From CAYUPI01 sp964446585 (GTDB taxonomy: Bacteria > Verrucomicrobiota > Verrucomicrobiia > Limisphaerales > UBA8199): a stretch of DNA of 23,919 nucleotides. The notes below the pieces were generated by a model, which was not told where the DNA came from, searched no databases, and saw only the letters and a program-made list of their open reading frames with translations. Location of the stretch: contig CAYUPI010000078.1 in NCBI GenBank assembly GCA_964446585.1, forward strand, positions 1 to 23,919. Direction: 5' to 3'. Every line of letters begins with the position of its first letter. Position 1 is the stretch's first letter. The position numbers and the translations under genes were made by a program. Positions 23,404-23,919 of this stretch are shown here, in pieces.

Positions 23404-23919
23404 TTGTCGGGTGTGGGCTAAAATGGCTGGAAAATTAGGCTACCCCGCATAGCGCGCCCAATGGGCTTGAAGAAGCGAAAACACTACGGGACTGCTGGCA
23501 AATAAGTAGCGTCCGATCGAACCAGGATACGGCTCGAGCGGCGCGATACTCGAACACACGTGTGTCTCAGGGTTGTCTCTGATTCGCTCTTCGATTATGC
23601 TGCCTGCCGGATAGGGCGCTTGGCGCAGTGGTTAGCGCGTCTCGTTTACACAAAGCTCCCGTTTCGTGTACCCACCTCGCCCTCGTCGGGACTCACGCGG
23701 ACAAAAGCCAATAAAATCAATGCGATTCCGCATTTCGAGTGGACTCAAATGGACTCCAGAATCCCTTATTTTTCTCACTGGTTAGGAGGAGGTTAGAAGG
23801 TAAAAGAACCGCTCCAGTGAATGAAGGCCAGGCGCGGCGCTCCAGAGCATGCATCTCCGGTGGGCGCAAGCAATGCCAAGCGGCCCATCACTGCTGCTGC
23901 ACCGTGCGGTAATACGCCT
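23404..23919. other. Gene-poor right end
   Basis: Upstream of the S46 peptidase. It holds the tRNA-Val half (23614-23651) and, at about 23738-23757, a direct repeat TGGACTC-AAA-TGGACTC. No convincing protein gene was found. A frame from ATG 23821 stays open to the window end (33 codons) but has no ribosome-binding site and no recognisable sequence. Confidence 0.5.
23614..23651 (+). pseudogene. 5' half of tRNA-Val(UAC), truncated after the anticodon loop
   Basis: Thirty-eight bases fit tRNA positions 1-38 exactly: acceptor GGGCGCT, TG, D-stem GCGC with loop AGTGGTTA and closing GCGC, G26, anticodon stem TCTCG, loop TTTACAC with anticodon UAC. The expected partner stem CGAGA does not follow; the next bases are AAAGC, and neither a T-arm nor an AGCGCCC acceptor 3' half is present up to 23919. 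It is therefore a tRNA remnant or an attachment-site half. A group I intron at this point, with the 3' exon beyond the window, cannot be fully excluded. Confidence 0.7.

Noticed and set aside
23821..23919. Possible 5' end of a plus-strand gene at the window edge
   Set aside because: Only 33 codons, no ribosome-binding site at a proper distance and no recognisable sequence.

Overview
The window looks like chromosomal DNA of a Verrucomicrobiota bacterium (Pedosphaera/Limisphaerales-like; inferred from content, not searched). The signs are: a pseudopilin with the N-terminal sequence GFTLIELLVVIAIIAILAAM and a C-terminal H-x-G...DNH motif; large secreted proteins with a bacterial 'DADSDGMSNYQEYLAGTNPT'-type segment, HYR repeats and a choice-of-anchor Q-like beta-helix; an ECF sigma factor beside a membrane Ser/Thr kinase fused to WD40 repeats; moderately high GC; and several starts without a clear Shine-Dalgarno sequence.

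Layout. Positions 62-221 hold a MITE-like nested palindrome. Three plus-strand genes follow: a secreted PqaA-type (PhoPQ-related) alpha/beta hydrolase (355-1773), a DUF4253 protein (1867-2664) and a TPR protein with an uncertain start (2815-4713). They converge on a tight four-gene minus-strand operon (9475 down to 4972): an XRE-type regulator, an ImmA/IrrE zinc peptidase, an 851-residue four-helix membrane protein with a large soluble tail, and an unrecognised ~317-residue protein. Every junction is a 4-bp overlap or a 3-nt gap, and a perfect 8-bp inverted repeat sits just upstream of the regulator. This is the best candidate in the window for an undescribed system: a regulated stress-response or defence-like cassette. 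That function is inference. A plus-strand VOC-family gene (9832-10320), preceded by a decayed or duplicated stretch, ends this part.

From 10659 to 23334 all genes are on the minus strand. In transcription order they are: an S46-family peptidase, an ECF sigma factor, a kinase-WD40 protein, a 1078-residue secreted beta-helix/HYR protein, a 459-residue secreted protein with Ig-like and calcium-binding-type segments, and a prepilin-like protein. A perfect 31-bp hairpin built from GGCTAAA heptads follows the kinase, a strong GC-rich terminator separates the two secreted-protein genes, and REP-like palindromes lie before the prepilin-like gene. A 15-nt motif is shared by the upstream regions of the kinase and the beta-helix gene. 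Sigma and kinase probably form a signalling pair; their targets cannot be read from sequence.

The right end (23404-23919) has no convincing protein gene. It carries the exact 5' half of a tRNA-Val(UAC), cut after the last base of the anticodon loop, which is what an integration junction or tRNA remnant would look like.
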